Below are positions 1 through 13,383 of a DNA stretch of 64,000 nt, one piece after another. The DNA is taken from the NCBI RefSeq assembly GCF_015500055.1, contig NZ_CP045492.1, forward strand, positions 692,501 to 756,500, read 5' to 3'. Source of the stretch: Mesorhizobium sp. NBSH29. Its GTDB lineage: Bacteria; Pseudomonadota; Alphaproteobacteria; Rhizobiales; Rhizobiaceae. The notes below the pieces were generated by a model. The model saw only the letters and a program-made list of their open reading frames with translations. It had not been told where the DNA came from and did not search any database. How positions within the stretch are numbered: position 1 is the stretch's first letter; every line of letters begins with the position of its first letter. The translations under genes were made by a program, and so were the position numbers.

Positions 1-118
1 CAATCTTGCCGCCGGATTTGAGAATGAGCGAAGGGTTGGTGGTTACACCGTCAACCAGACCGAGATCATTCAGCTCGCGAATTTCATTCACGTCTGCGGT
101 GTCGACAAAAAACTTCAT
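1..118 (-). CDS. fsa: Transaldolase / fructose-6-phosphate aldolase family protein (partial, N-terminal 39 codons)
   Basis: Only the 5' end is inside the window; the gene runs off the left edge. The minus strand encodes a start reading [13 protein letters not shown] followed by GVTTNPSLI, the typical first beta-strands of the small (about 217 aa) transaldolase/fructose-6-phosphate aldolase family. These enzymes form a Schiff base with a lysine that lies outside the window. A strong GGAGG-type ribosome site lies just upstream of the ATG. The gene is divergent from priA, as is common in Rhizobiales. Whether it acts as transaldolase (pentose phosphate pathway) or as F6P aldolase cannot be told from this fragment. 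Confidence 0.85.
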   Translation of the reverse strand, partial: MKFFVDTADVNEIRELNDLGLVDGVTTNPSLILKSGGKI

Positions 119-216
119 GGGGGCTGCCTCCTTCAAAAAATTTTGCGGGCTTCACCGTGGTGGCACCCTCGGTTCGGCCTTTGATCTAGACGAAGTTCAA
201 GGCAAGGTCACGCCCG

Positions 217-2418
217 ATGAAGCAAGATTCGCCACTGTTTGATCTCGAGCTCGAGACGCGGTCCGTGCCGGTGCTGGTTCCCGTACCTACGGAGCGGCCC
301 TACAGCTATGCCGTGCCGGCGGGAATGCGTGTCGAGCCCGGTTCCATCGTCCAGGTGCCGCTTGGCCCGCGCCAGGTGGCGGGAATTGTCTGGGACCAGG
401 ACAGCGGCTTCGTTGACCCGAAGAAACTGCGGCCGATAACCCATGTCTTCGACTGTCCTCCCATTGACCATGGGTTGCGCAGGCTGGTGGACTGGATTTC
501 ATCCTACACCCTATCGGCCCCCGGCATGGTGGCCCGCATGCTCTTGCGCGCACCTGAAGCGTTTGACCCCTTGCCTTGGACCGAAGGCCTGCGTCACGCC
601 GGTACAGAGCCTGACCGGATGACGGCTGCACGGGCCCGCGTGCTCGACCTGGCAGTCGATGGAATGGCATGGACCCGCTCCGGGCTTGCCCATGCGGCGG
701 GGGTTTCCTTGAGCGTCGTTGACGGACTGAGGGCGCAAGGAGTGTTTGAGGAAGTCATGATCCCGCCGCGCCCGGTCGTGGCTGAACCCGACCCTGGCTT
801 TGCGGTCCCTGAGCTGAATCAGGAGCAGCGCGCGGCTGCCGACACGCTCCGCGCGCAGGCTAATGCCGATGTCTTCAGTGTGACCGTGATCGATGGTGTG
901 ACCGGCTCGGGCAAGACCGAGGTCTATTTCGAGGCTGTGGCGGCGGTAATTGAACAAGGCAAACAGGTGCTGATCTTGCTGCCCGAGATCGCGCTGACGC
1001 AAGCCTTTCTGGAACGTTTCCACGACCGCTTTGGTGCAAAGCCGGCCGAGTGGCATTCTGACTTGCCACCCAAGATGCGCGAGCGCGTCTGGCGTCAGGT
1101 GGCTGAGGGAACGGTTCGTGTCGTTGCTGGCGCGCGGTCGGCACTTTTCCTCCCGTTCAACAATCTTGGCCTGATTATCGTCGATGAGGAACATGACCCT
1201 GCCTACAAGCAGGAAGACCGCGTCTATTACCACGCCCGCGACATGGCGGTGGTGCGCGGCCATATCAGCAATTTTCCGGTTGTCCTTGCCTCGGCAACGC
1301 CGTCGATTGAAACGCAGGTCAATGCGCAACAAGGGCGCTATCAGCGGATACCCTTGCCACAGCGCTTTGCTGAGGCCGCGCTGCCCGACATCCGTGCCAT
1401 CGACATGCGCAAGGCGCCTCCCGCCCGTGGCGGTTTCCTGTCGCCGGCCTTGCTTGGTGCAATGAAGGCAACGCTGGCGCGCGGCGAACAGTCGCTGCTG
1501 TTCCTCAACCGGCGCGGTTACGCACCGCTGACGCTCTGCCGGTCCTGTGGGCATCGCTTCCAATGTCCCGATTGCTCAAGCTGGCTCGTGGAACATCGTT
1601 TTCGCGGACAGTTGGTCTGCCACCATTGCGGCCATAATGAACGTCGGCCCGATTCGTGCCCCGAATGCGGAACCCTCGATCACTTAGTCGCGTGCGGACC
1701 AGGCGTCGAACGTATCGCGGAAGAAGTCGTGCAGCATTTCCCCGACGCGCGCACCATCGTACTGTCGTCTGATATTTTGGGCGGGGTCAAACGCTTGAGG
1801 CTCGAGCTTGATGCCATCGCCAAGGGCGAGGCCGACATTGTCGTGGGCACCCAACTGGTCGCTAAGGGCCACAATTTTCCCAACATGACATTGGTAGGCG
1901 TGGTCGACGCCGACCTCGGTTTGGCTAATGGCGATCCACGCGCCGCCGAAAGAACTTTTCAATTACTAAACCAGGTAACGGGCCGCGCCGGCAGGACCGG
2001 CAAGGAGAGCCACGGCCTCCTGCAAACGTATCAACCCGATCATCCAGTCATGCGCGCACTGGTTTCCGGCGACGCCGATGCATTTTACGAACGTGAAATT
2101 GCCGAACGCGAACGCGCCATGCTTCCCCCGTTTGGCCGGCTGGCCGGCATTATTGTCAGCGCAGCGACAAGAGCGGAGGCCGAAAGCTATGCTCGCGCAC
2201 TCAGGCGCGCAGCACCACCCTCGACCGAGATCGACGTGCTGGGCCCCGCAGAAGCTCCACTGGCGCTCATCGGTGGTCGCCATCGCTTCCGGCTCTTGCT
2301 GCAAGGCGCGCGGCGATCGGACATGCAAAGCTACATCCGAAATCTGATCTCCGCGGGGCCAAAGGTCCATGGCTCGGTTCGTGTCCAGGTGGATATCGAC
2401 CCGCAGAGCTTTTTGTAG
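217..2418 (+). CDS. priA: Primosomal protein N' (replication restart helicase PriA)
   Basis: PriA is the 3'-to-5' DNA helicase that recognises abandoned replication forks and reloads the replisome. The 733-aa product has the family's usual length and order. An N-terminal DNA-binding part is followed by Walker A GVTGSGKTE near residues 227-235 and a DEEH box near residue 322. A zinc-binding insert of eight cysteines starts near residue 441 (CRSCG, CPDC, CHHCG, CPECG). The C-terminal helicase motifs include GTQLVAKGHNFPNMTLVG and QVTGRAGR. The gene is transcribed away from the transaldolase-like gene and towards the atp operon. The ATG start is the only good candidate in frame, though its ribosome site is weak. 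Confidence 0.97.
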   Translation: MKQDSPLFDLELETRSVPVLVPVPTERPYSYAVPAGMRVEPGSIVQVPLGPRQVAGIVWDQDSGFVDPKKLRPITHVFDCPPIDHGLRRLVDWISSYTLSAPGMVARMLLRAPEAFDPLPWTEGLRHAGTEPDRMTAARARVLDLAVDGMAWTRSGLAHAAGVSLSVVDGLRAQGVFEEVMIPPRPVVAEPDPGFAVPELNQEQRAAADTLRAQANADVFSVTVIDGVTGSGKTEVYFEAVAAVIEQGKQVLILLPEIALTQAFLERFHDRFGAKPAEWHSDLPPKMRERVWRQVAEGTVRVVAGARSALFLPFNNLGLIIVDEEHDPAYKQEDRVYYHARDMAVVRGHISNFPVVLASATPSIETQVNAQQGRYQRIPLPQRFAEAALPDIRAIDMRKAPPARGGFLSPALLGAMKATLARGEQSLLFLNRRGYAPLTLCRSCGHRFQCPDCSSWLVEHRFRGQLVCHHCGHNERRPDSCPECGTLDHLVACGPGVERIAEEVVQHFPDARTIVLSSDILGGVKRLRLELDAIAKGEADIVVGTQLVAKGHNFPNMTLVGVVDADLGLANGDPRAAERTFQLLNQVTGRAGRTGKESHGLLQTYQPDHPVMRALVSGDADAFYEREIAERERAMLPPFGRLAGIIVSAATRAEAESYARALRRAAPPSTEIDVLGPAEAPLALIGGRHRFRLLLQGARRSDMQSYIRNLISAGPKVHGSVRVQVDIDPQSFL

Positions 2419-2525
2419 TGGCGCGGGAACGCGCCGTAAAAAAATATCTCACAAAAACTGGTTGCAAGCTTCGCTGCACCATTTAACCCGTGCTACCATC
2501 TTCTACGGGTTCGAGGGATTTTGTG

Positions 2526-2921
2526 ATGGCACTTTCTTTTCCATGGCCGACAACCGAGGGCGAGTGGCTTGCCTGGACATCGGCGGCCATCACGGTTGCG
2601 TTCGGGCTGATGCTGATGTTTGCGCCCCGTCTCTCCTTCAGACTGCTGCGCCTGCAGGCACGAGAGGGCAGACCGACGGCCATTGGCGAAGCGCGCTCCA
2701 CTATGTCGGGGTTTTATCTGGGGCTTGGCATCTGCTGTCTGCTTACCGCGCAGCCTTGGCTTTATATGGGGCTTGGGTTTTCTTGGGCGTTCACCGCCTT
2801 CGGCCGCCTCATCTCGATGATGTCGGATGGCGCCAACACGCCCTATAACTGGCTGCGATTTGCAATCGAAGGCATCCTTGCCGCACTTTCTCTGGTTTTT
2901 GTGTTTGGCTTGATCCCCTGA
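2526..2921 (+). CDS. Small integral membrane protein, about four TM helices (DUF4345-like)
   Basis: A 131-aa hydrophobic protein. About four membrane segments can be seen: one around AWTSAAITVAFGLMLMFA, then GFYLGLGICCLLTA, a third over LYMGLGFSWAFTAFGRL, and a last C-terminal one before VFGLIP. It contains no catalytic motif I can name. Size and spacing resemble the DUF4345-type family of small membrane proteins, but that is recall, not a search. A GTG lies one codon upstream and an upstream in-frame start would add 12 residues; the ATG used here begins just before the first hydrophobic stretch. It sits between priA and the atp operon, a position I recall for such a gene in other Rhizobiales. 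Function unknown. Confidence 0.75.
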   Translation: MALSFPWPTTEGEWLAWTSAAITVAFGLMLMFAPRLSFRLLRLQAREGRPTAIGEARSTMSGFYLGLGICCLLTAQPWLYMGLGFSWAFTAFGRLISMMSDGANTPYNWLRFAIEGILAALSLVFVFGLIP

Positions 2922-2935
2922 TTCCCGAAGAGTCA

Positions 2936-2953
2936 TCCCGCAACCTGGCGGGA
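2936..2953. other. Short hairpin between the membrane gene and atpH
   Basis: TCCCGC and GCGGGA form a 6-bp inverted repeat with a 6-base loop, 15 bases after the stop of the preceding gene. No T tract follows, so it could be a weak or factor-dependent terminator or simply an RNA structure. The rest of the roughly 235-base gap before atpH must hold the atp promoter, but I see no clear consensus. Confidence 0.35.
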
Positions 2954-3156
2954 CTGCGACAAAACTGCCTGAAATCCACGCCTTCCAGCGTGTTGCGATG
3001 ACGAAAAGCCTGTGCTAGACGGCAAGCGACTTCGGTCGGGGGAGGTCGCCAAAATCTCCTGCGACAGTAAAACCTTCAACAAGGTCAAAGATTTAGCCAG
3101 AGTTCGGTACTCGCGCCATAATCTTGAGACCTGTCAGACGAGAGAAAAGACGGTCC

Positions 3157-5246
<2,090 letters not shown>

Positions 5247-5274
5247 GGCTGGAAAAACGGATCAGGGTTGAGGC

Positions 5275-7798
<2,524 letters not shown>

Positions 7799-7806
7799 CG
7801 GTCAAA

Positions 7807-7890
7807 GGTGAATGGAGGTAGCGAATAGAAGCGATGACGCGGAGGGCGGCCTGGTTGGCCATTCACCATTCACCACTCACTATTCACTAG
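7807..7890. repeat. Intergenic repeat with inverted arms and tandem ATTCAC-like units between atpD and atpC
   Basis: Positions 7807-7815 (GGTGAATGG) are an exact inverted copy of 7859-7867 (CCATTCACC). The right side continues as a degenerate run of ATTCACC, ATTCACC, ACTCACT and ATTCACT units up to 7890. The left side also contains GTAGCGAATAG, which resembles the same unit on the other strand. The element fills nearly the whole gap between atpD and atpC. It looks like a dispersed palindromic repeat of the kind scattered through Mesorhizobium-type genomes, which is inference. Confidence 0.6.
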
Positions 7891-7897
7891 GTTGATC

Positions 7898-8302
7898 ATG
7901 ACAGCTTTCAAATTCGAACTCGTCTCTCCCGAACGCCTTCTGGTCTCAGAAGAAGTCGAAGCTGTCGTCATTCCGGGTTCGGAAGGTGAGATGACCGTGA
8001 TGGCCAATCATGCACCTGTCATGACGACCATCAATCCGGGCATTGTCACTGTGAAAACGGTTTCGGGCAAGGAAGAGCGTTATGTGGTGTTTGGCGGCTT
8101 TGCCGACATTCTCCCGGATGGCTGCACGCTCCTGGCGGAATCGGCCGTGCCAGTCGGCGATCTGGACCGCGCTGACCTGACAAACCGCATCAAGTTGGCT
8201 CAGGAAGAAGCATCGGTCGCTTCGGACGACCAATCCCGCACCAAGGCCGAGCAGTTCCTGGCTCAGTTGACCACACTTGACGGGTCAATTCTCCCTGCCT
8301 GA
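7898..8302 (+). CDS. atpC: ATP synthase F1 subunit epsilon
   Basis: Epsilon couples gamma to the c-ring and can inhibit ATP hydrolysis. The 134-aa product has the N-terminal beta-sandwich (FKFELVSPERLLVSEEVEAV, then PGSEGEMTVMANHAPVMT) and a short C-terminal helical part. The ATG at 7898 was preferred to an in-frame TTG two codons upstream. It is the last gene of the operon. Unusually for a coupled operon, it is separated from atpD by a 99-base gap holding a repeat element. Confidence 0.96.
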   Translation: MTAFKFELVSPERLLVSEEVEAVVIPGSEGEMTVMANHAPVMTTINPGIVTVKTVSGKEERYVVFGGFADILPDGCTLLAESAVPVGDLDRADLTNRIKLAQEEASVASDDQSRTKAEQFLAQLTTLDGSILPA

Positions 8303-8602
8303 GAAGACGGCCGCTAGCAGCGGCTGCTGACACGATCGAGGCGGGCAAATAGTTATTCAACACAGCATATTTGCCTGATTGCTTCACTTTTTATCGATTG
8401 CATTTCAGCGCTCATGAAAGCCTGTTGTCAGGATTGACCATCAGGTCAATTTTTTGGGTGTCACAGGTTGCAACTTTGGGGTAAAACCCGCCGCAATTAC
8501 TGCGACGGGTAGCGCGGATCATTGATTCTCGCATTCAGCGAGCCCATCTGCGGTAGCTGGAGGCAACAATCGATCTCATGCCTCCAGGTGGAAAAAATAG
8601 TT
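8303..8602. other. Gap of 300 bases after the atp operon
   Basis: The first bases hold a hairpin (GCCGCT at 8310-8315, AGCGGC at 8319-8324) that may mark the end of the atp transcript, although no T run follows. The remainder should contain the promoter of the efflux genes. I see no convincing gene, regulator site or RNA here. Confidence 0.4.
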
Positions 8603-9751
8603 ATGCCAAAATTTCGTGTGAACCAGCTTCTGGCGTTGGTTGTGCTGGTCGGTTTCGCGCTCTGGATGGGAACCGGAAAGTTTTCCTCGGTCGGTAGCGC
8701 AACTGCGGAGACCGAAGCTACCGCCGAGCAGCAAAGGCCCGTGGCTGAAACGGTCGCGCCAGCTCCCGTGGTGCGCACGGTTGCGGTTGTTTTACCACCC
8801 CGCATCAAACATGAACGCGCGATCCGTCTGGCAGGAATAACCGAAGCCGATAAACGGGCCATGTTGGCGACGCGCGCCGCTGGCATCATCGCAAAGCTTC
8901 CCATTAAGCAGGGGGACCGCGTAAATTCAGGTGACCTTATCCTCGAGCTCGACGCCGAAGATAAGCCTGCCGCAGTTGATACTGCCCGCCAAGTCGTCAA
9001 GCAGCGCGAGGCTCAGCTTGTGGCATCTCAGCGCCTGGCCAAGTCAGGCAACTTGCCAAAGTTGCAGCTCGACAATGCAGTGTCAGCAGTTGCAGTTGCC
9101 AAGTCTCAGCTGGAAGCCGCGCAGGCCGACCTCGACCGCATTCGCATCGTTGCGCCCTTTGGCGGAATAGTTGACAAGGTTTCTGTCGAACTGGGTAGCT
9201 CCGTGGCACAGGGTGGAGAAGTGGCCACCTTGATCAGCCTTGACCCGGTGATCGTCCGCGGTGAAATCAGCGAACGCGAACTTTCCCATATCAGGATTGG
9301 CGACAAGGCGGAGGCCACGCTGGTCCATGGCCAGTCCGTGGAAGGCACTGTCCGCTACATCAGCCGGGAGGCCGCAGCGGCCACCCGCACCTACAGCGTG
9401 GAGGCAGCAATACCCAACCCAAAGGCCGAAATTTCGGCGGGTATGACTGCCGAACTAACCCTTCGCTCGGCCCCGGTCGAAGCGGTAGTCCTTCCACGCT
9501 CGGTGGTCACGTTGAGCCAGAACGGCGACCTTGGCATTCGTGCCGTCGACAAGGATCAACACGTCGTATTTTTTCCAATCGATCTGGTTGACGACACCCC
9601 CACCGGGCTGGTTCTGGCCGGAGTTCCTGCTGATGCGCGGGTTATTGTTGCCGGTCAGGATCTTGTGAAGGAAGGCGATACGGTCAAAGCCGTGCCGGCC
9701 GACCAGGCGATGATCGATAAGCTCGTCAAAGATGCCACCGGGACGCAGTAG
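8603..9751 (+). CDS. RND efflux periplasmic adaptor subunit (membrane fusion protein)
   Basis: This protein links an inner-membrane RND pump to an outer-membrane channel. From the ATG at 8603 it is 382 aa: an N-terminal hydrophobic segment (LLALVVLVGFALWMG) as signal or anchor, then a split lipoyl domain around ATRAAGIIAKLPIKQGDRVN and VAPFGGIVDKVSVELGSSV. Between them lies a short alpha-helical hairpin, followed by a beta-barrel and membrane-proximal part. The longer reading frame starts 81 bases upstream but lacks an improved signal sequence. The stop is 4 bases before the permease start, so the two form an operon. No TolC-type gene or TetR regulator is adjacent. The substrate cannot be predicted. 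Confidence 0.92.
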   Translation: MPKFRVNQLLALVVLVGFALWMGTGKFSSVGSATAETEATAEQQRPVAETVAPAPVVRTVAVVLPPRIKHERAIRLAGITEADKRAMLATRAAGIIAKLPIKQGDRVNSGDLILELDAEDKPAAVDTARQVVKQREAQLVASQRLAKSGNLPKLQLDNAVSAVAVAKSQLEAAQADLDRIRIVAPFGGIVDKVSVELGSSVAQGGEVATLISLDPVIVRGEISERELSHIRIGDKAEATLVHGQSVEGTVRYISREAAAATRTYSVEAAIPNPKAEISAGMTAELTLRSAPVEAVVLPRSVVTLSQNGDLGIRAVDKDQHVVFFPIDLVDDTPTGLVLAGVPADARVIVAGQDLVKEGDTVKAVPADQAMIDKLVKDATGTQ

Positions 9752-9755
9752 CGCC

Positions 9756-12700
9756 ATGGATATCGTAAAAATTGCCATAAACAACGCCCGGCTGACGCTT
9801 TCAGTCCTGGTGTTTTTGGTCATTGCCGGCGCCCTGTCTTACCGGTCTCTACCCAAAGAGGCCGAACCGGACGTGCCGGTCCCGGTCATGTATGTCAGCC
9901 TGGTGTATCAGGGCATTTCGCCGGAAGACTCTGAACGGCTGTTGCTCAGGCCTGTCGAGGCCAAACTCAAGAGCCTGAAAGGGCTCAAGCAAATGAAGTC
10001 CGCCGCCTATCAGGGCGGCGGTTACGTTCTTGTGGAATTCGATCCGTCCACCGACCTCGGTGATGCCCTGATCGACACGCGCAACAAGGTTCAGGACGCT
10101 AAGCGGGACCTGCCGACCGGCGTCGAGGAACCAACGGTCAATGAGGTTAACATCTCGGAGTTCCCGGTTCTTGTGGTGACGCTGTCTGGCAATCTGCCCG
10201 AGCGTGCATTGACCGAGGCTGCCAAGCGACTACGCGACCGAATCGAGGAAGTCCCGGGCGTTCTAGAAGGAACGATCCAAGGCTCACGCGAAGAGCTGGT
10301 AGAAGCCATCATCGATCCGATGAAGCTCTCGTCCTACGGCCTGCAACTTGGCCAACTCATCCAAGGGATTGGCGCGTCAAACAGTCTTGTCGCCGCAGGA
10401 GCAATCGAGGGCACCGAAGGCAAATATGCCATCAAGGTTCCGGCTCTGATCGAGACCCCCGAAGATGTCGCCAATCTGCCTGTCGTGGCCGGCCCGAACG
10501 CTGTGGTGCGCGTACAGGATCTGGCAACGGTGCGCTCGACCTTCAAGGACGCTGAGACGATTACGCGTCTCGATGGCAAGCCTGCCATCGCCATTGAGGT
10601 CAAGAAGCGCATCGGCGAAAACGTCGTTGAAACGATCGAAGGCGCCAAGCGCGTTGCAGACGACTTCATTAAAACGATGCCGGAAGGCATGGAAGTGACC
10701 TACACCCAGGACAAGTCGGTGTTCGTAAACCAGCTTCTAAACGACCTTCAGAACCATGTGATGATCGCTGTCATCCTGGTTTTTATCGTCATTCTCTATG
10801 CGCTTTCCGGCCGCGCCTCGCTTCTGATCGGCCTCGCCATCCCGTCTTCCTTCCTGATGGGCATTCTGGCGCTCGGCCTAATGGGCTTCACGATCAACAT
10901 GATCGTGCTGTTCAGCCTGATCTTGGCCGTCGGCATGCTGGTCGACGATGCCATCATCGTGACCGAATTCGCCGAACGTCGCATGTCGGAAGGCATGGAT
11001 AAGGCCGAAGCCTTTGAATTGGCCGCCAAGCGCATGGCTGGCCCGGTAATAGCGGCCACGATGACCCGCATAGCGGCCTTTTCGCCGCTGCTGTTCTGGC
11101 CGGGTATCATCGGCGATTTCATGAAATATCTGCCTATCACGTTAATCGTGACGCTGGCGGCATCGATGCTCTACGCGCTGATTTTTGCACCGACACTCGG
11201 AGCCCTTTTCGCCAAGGCTCCCGTGCACGAAGAAAGTGACGGCAAGGACGGAGCTTATATGGCGGTCGTCTTCAAGGCCGTCCACTACCCCAAGACAGTG
11301 CTTCTCCTCACCCTTGCACTGCTGGTGGCGGTGCCCGTCGCTTATTCGAAATATGGCGCCGGTGTCGAGTTCTTCCCGTCGGTAGAGCCAGACTATGGCC
11401 TGCTCTACGTGCATGCCCGCGGCAATCTGTCATTGGACGAAATGGACAATGCGACGCGCGAGGCGGAGAGCCGCATTCTAGGTTGGCCAGGCATCAAGTC
11501 GGTTTACACCCGCGTCGGAAAAACGCGCGGCGGCGGCGCTGAAATCCCCGAAGATGTTGTGGGCGTGATTCAGTACGAGTTCGTTGACTGGCGCGAACGC
11601 AAGCCTGCAAACACCATCCTCGACGACCTGCGGGGTGTCATGGCCGGCATTCCAGGTGTCGACGTCGAAGTGCGTGTGCCCGACGCAGGCCCGCCAACCG
11701 GCAAGCCGGTCCAGGTCGAACTGTCTGCGGTAAACCCGGCCGGCCTGAACGACAAGGCCAAAGAAGTGGCTGCCGCGGTCGCCAAGGTGCCGGGTGTGAT
11801 CGATATTTCAGACGGCCTTCCGCCACCGGGCATCGACTGGGCGCTCGAGATAGACCGCACCAAGGCTGCCCAATATGGCATCAGCCCGATGGAAGTGGGC
11901 ACGGTAGTGCAGCTGGTCACGACCGGGCTAAAACTCACCGACTACCGTCCCGCCGGCGCTGATGACGCGGTTGACATTCGCCTGCGTCTGCCGGAGGACC
12001 GGCGCACCCTGTCGGCGCTCGACCAGCTACGGATTGAAACGTCGCAGGGCTCCGTACCCATCTCCAACTTTGTCACACGCAGGCCGGAGATGACGGTAGG
12101 CGTCCTTAACCGGGTGGACGCCAAGCGCACCATCACGATCCAAGGCAACGTCGCCTCGGGCTACCAGGTCGCAGAAGTTCAGGCCGCTGTCATCAAGGTT
12201 GTCGAAGGTATGACCCTTCCCGGCATCGACTGGAAACTCGGTGGCTCCAACGAAGACAGCGCCGAGGCGAGCGCGTTCTTGGGCAATGCCTTTGGCGCAG
12301 CAATCTTCTTGATCTTCATCGTGCTTTTGGCGCAGTTTAATAAGTTCACCAGTGTATTTCTGGTGCTCTCATGCGTGGTGATGGCAACAATCGGCGCGCT
12401 GCTGGGGATGATGCTGACTGGACAGGCCTTCGTCATCGTCATGTCGGGAATCGGCGTGATCGCGCTGGCCGGCGTTGTCGTCAACAACAATATTGTGTTG
12501 ATCGACACCTATGACCGGCTGCGAGAGGAAGGCTGGAACAAGCTCGACGCCGTGCTGCAAACCTGCCGTGAGCGCGCGCGTCCCGTGGTGCTCACCGCCA
12601 TGTCGGCAATCCTCGGCGTGTTGCCGATCGCCTTTGGCCTCGGGCTGGAAATCTTCCACCGCGAGACGACCATCAACGCGCCGTCTACCCAATGGTGGAT

Positions 12701-12935
12701 CGCGCTCTCCTCGGCCATCGTCTTCGGCCTGTCCTTCGCTACCGTCCTGACGCTGGTGGTCACACCATCGATGCTGATGGTCTTCACCCGAGACAAGCCC
12801 GTCCCGGGCCAGCTTGGCTGGCTTAGGCGTTTCAAGCAAAAGCTTTTCAGCCGCAAGGCAAAACCCGTCGAAGCGATCGTGATTGATGAGCATCCGGCGG
12901 AATTTGAAGGCGAATTCCGCAAAGCGGCAGAATAG
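9756..12935 (+). CDS. RND efflux transporter permease subunit (AcrB/HAE1-like)
   Basis: A proton-driven inner-membrane exporter. The 1059-aa product has the duplicated RND layout: TM1, a large periplasmic loop, a block of six helices, a second large loop and a final block. The proton-relay motif VGMLVDDAIIV lies near residue 395, with a matching ALAGVVVNNNIVLIDTYDR in the second half. The protein ends in a charged cytoplasmic tail. The start at 9756 follows the adaptor stop directly; an in-frame ATG at 9732 inside the adaptor is less likely. It probably works with the adaptor and an outer-membrane channel encoded elsewhere. Confidence 0.95.
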   Translation: MDIVKIAINNARLTLSVLVFLVIAGALSYRSLPKEAEPDVPVPVMYVSLVYQGISPEDSERLLLRPVEAKLKSLKGLKQMKSAAYQGGGYVLVEFDPSTDLGDALIDTRNKVQDAKRDLPTGVEEPTVNEVNISEFPVLVVTLSGNLPERALTEAAKRLRDRIEEVPGVLEGTIQGSREELVEAIIDPMKLSSYGLQLGQLIQGIGASNSLVAAGAIEGTEGKYAIKVPALIETPEDVANLPVVAGPNAVVRVQDLATVRSTFKDAETITRLDGKPAIAIEVKKRIGENVVETIEGAKRVADDFIKTMPEGMEVTYTQDKSVFVNQLLNDLQNHVMIAVILVFIVILYALSGRASLLIGLAIPSSFLMGILALGLMGFTINMIVLFSLILAVGMLVDDAIIVTEFAERRMSEGMDKAEAFELAAKRMAGPVIAATMTRIAAFSPLLFWPGIIGDFMKYLPITLIVTLAASMLYALIFAPTLGALFAKAPVHEESDGKDGAYMAVVFKAVHYPKTVLLLTLALLVAVPVAYSKYGAGVEFFPSVEPDYGLLYVHARGNLSLDEMDNATREAESRILGWPGIKSVYTRVGKTRGGGAEIPEDVVGVIQYEFVDWRERKPANTILDDLRGVMAGIPGVDVEVRVPDAGPPTGKPVQVELSAVNPAGLNDKAKEVAAAVAKVPGVIDISDGLPPPGIDWALEIDRTKAAQYGISPMEVGTVVQLVTTGLKLTDYRPAGADDAVDIRLRLPEDRRTLSALDQLRIETSQGSVPISNFVTRRPEMTVGVLNRVDAKRTITIQGNVASGYQVAEVQAAVIKVVEGMTLPGIDWKLGGSNEDSAEASAFLGNAFGAAIFLIFIVLLAQFNKFTSVFLVLSCVVMATIGALLGMMLTGQAFVIVMSGIGVIALAGVVVNNNIVLIDTYDRLREEGWNKLDAVLQTCRERARPVVLTAMSAILGVLPIAFGLGLEIFHRETTINAPSTQWWIALSSAIVFGLSFATVLTLVVTPSMLMVFTRDKPVPGQLGWLRRFKQKLFSRKAKPVEAIVIDEHPAEFEGEFRKAAE

Positions 12936-12970
12936 CCTGCCCAAGATGTGTCAAAATTGTGAAGTCCGCG

Positions 12971-12996
12971 GGAACCATCTGTGGGCTTCATGCATT
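12971..12996 (+). promoter_or_regulatory. Near-consensus EcfG (general stress sigma factor) promoter
   Basis: GGAAC (12971-12975) is followed after 17 bases by CATT (12993-12996). The alphaproteobacterial EcfG/RpoE2 consensus is GGAAC, 16-17 bases, CGTT, so this matches all but one base. It lies about 33 bases before the start of the DUF3309-type gene, whose family is often stress-induced. Moderate to low certainty. Confidence 0.4.
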
Positions 12997-13028
12997 GTGG
13001 GGGACAGCATTTACAACGGGAGACTTCC

Positions 13029-13187
13029 ATGACGCTCGGCACCATCCTCATCATCATCCTCGTCCTGGCTCTGCTCGGCGCCATTCCAGCATGGCCGCAC
13101 TCAAGCGGCTGGGGTTACGGGCCTTCGGGTATTGTCGGCGTGATTCTCGTCGTGCTCGTTATCATGCTCTTGATGGGCAAGATCTGA
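13029..13187 (+). CDS. DUF3309-like small membrane protein
   Basis: A 52-aa protein made of two hydrophobic segments (TLGTILIIILVLALLGAIPA and GVILVVLVIMLLMG) joined by a short loop, PHSSGWGYGPSG. The PxWPHSxxWGYxPSG loop is the hallmark of the DUF3309 family of very small membrane proteins common in Proteobacteria. Function unknown. The ATG at 13029 has a GGGAGA ribosome site. A strong hairpin terminator follows about 40 bases later, so it is probably a one-gene transcript. A stress-type promoter candidate lies upstream. Confidence 0.85.
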   Translation: MTLGTILIIILVLALLGAIPAWPHSSGWGYGPSGIVGVILVVLVIMLLMGKI

Positions 13188-13226
13188 CGGTCATTTAGTT
13201 TATTTCCGTAGCTGACTGACGCTACG

Positions 13227-13263
13227 AAAAAGATCCTGCGTTCGTACAAACGCAGGATCTTTT
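13227..13263. terminator. Rho-independent terminator after the DUF3309-like gene
   Basis: AAAAGATCCTGCGTT and AACGCAGGATCTTTT form a near-perfect stem of about 14 bp with a six-base loop. It ends in T on the plus strand and has A on the left side, so it could act in both directions. A smaller hairpin (GTAGC at 13208-13212, GCTAC at 13221-13225) sits just before it. Confidence 0.85.
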
Positions 13264-13383
13264 GCTATGAATCGCGCTGACATGCAGCGAAGCGGCGTAA
13301 AGCCTCCAGCGAGCCACTGGTGACAGATCATTGCATGCAGCACCGTTGAAGGTTCACACTGGACCGACAATGGACAGGCGACC

